Assembly: GCA_902797565.1 (NCBI GenBank)
Contig: CADBTO010000204.1
Span: forward strand, 1 to 5,359
Source of the DNA: an uncultured Lachnospiraceae bacterium
GTDB taxonomy: Bacteria > Bacillota > Clostridia > Lachnospirales > Lachnospiraceae
Length of the DNA stretch: 5,359 bases
Reading direction: 5' to 3'
The position numbers and the translations under genes were made by a program. Of this stretch, positions 5,230 to 5,359 are shown one piece after another. The notes below the pieces were generated by a model, which did no database searches, was not told the origin of the DNA, and saw nothing but the letters and a program-made list of their open reading frames with translations. Positions within the stretch are counted from its first letter, which is position 1. Each line of letters starts with the position of its first letter.

Positions 5230-5359
5230 ATGGCAAAAAGACGGAAGGCAAAGAAAAAACGGGCGCAGGCAGCGGGCACACAGCCCCTGCGCAATTCCAA
5301 AGCAAGGGACAGCACCGCAAAACTCGTGCTTGGTGACAGCTACCTCTGCGCGCAATTCC
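5230..5359 (+). CDS. Unidentified protein, basic N-terminus (partial, runs off right edge)
   Basis: Forty-three codons are visible without a stop, beginning MAKRRKAKKKRAQAAGTQPL and ending KLVLGDSYLCAQF. The first dozen residues are almost all Lys/Arg, as in nucleic-acid-binding proteins. A G-run (5218-5223) 6 nt upstream of the ATG may serve as ribosome binding site; in-frame ATGs at 5203 and 5224 are alternatives. A good promoter (5153-5181) points into it, which supports a real gene. The KLVLGDSYLCAQF end faintly recalls the start of putative transposase/Rpn-like nuclease proteins seen in Lachnospiraceae, but this is recollection, not a demonstrated match, and I assign no function. Confidence 0.55.
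   Translation, partial: MAKRRKAKKKRAQAAGTQPLRNSKARDSTAKLVLGDSYLCAQF

Noticed and set aside
5110..5355. Minus-strand open frame of 81 codons at the right edge
   Set aside because: It overlaps both divergent promoters and lies antisense to the basic protein start; the Cys/His-rich product is composition-driven and no ribosome binding site was seen.

Overview
The window looks like chromosomal DNA of a Firmicute, most likely a Clostridia/Lachnospiraceae-type gut anaerobe. This rests on strong Shine-Dalgarno sites, a Clostridia-style TtcA (CACHF/NIFNSVENVN segment) and classical -35/-10 promoters with 17-nt spacers. The genus cannot be fixed from sequence alone. Nearly all coding capacity is on the minus strand, so genes read from right to left.

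Layout. (1) 1-546, minus: the first 182 residues of an AmtB/Mep-type ammonium transporter, whose 3' part lies beyond the left edge. (2) 547-957: about 410 bases without a convincing gene. They hold the amtB ribosome binding site with a two-codon upstream ORF, two near-identical 42-bp palindromic repeats (651-692, 737-778) flanking another hairpin (701-729), a strong terminator (786-829), a weaker AT-rich hairpin (885-917) and a 12-bp tandem repeat that includes the stop codon of the next gene. (3) 958-5017, minus: a three-gene operon ttcA-like -> MoxR-type AAA+ ATPase -> large VWA/metallopeptidase-like protein. The first two genes overlap by 4 nt (ATGA). The second and third are separated by about 50 nt made largely of a 33-bp tandem duplication that carries the start region of the third. 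(4) 5018-5229: a divergent promoter region with one good promoter in each direction. (5) 5230-5359, plus: the start of an unidentified gene with a very basic N-terminus, cut by the right edge.

How the genes may work together. MoxR ATPases paired with VWA proteins are known as chaperone-like pairs that remodel or insert cofactors into partners (RavA-ViaA in Escherichia coli, CbbQ-CbbO, the magnesium chelatase I-D pair). Here the pair is translationally coupled behind a PP-loop tRNA thiolase of the TtcA family, an enzyme class that needs an iron-sulfur cluster. My inference is that the ATPase/VWA pair may act on this thiolase or its cluster, or on a common target. The most unusual protein is the VWA protein: it contains two tandem copies of a zinc-metallopeptidase-like domain, the second with an intact HEYLH site and the first degenerate (HCLLH). 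A second theme is tandem repetition: 33-bp repeats in the coding N-terminus of ttcA, a 33-bp duplication at the ATPase/VWA junction, a 12-bp repeat at the VWA stop codon, and the palindromic repeats in front of amtB.
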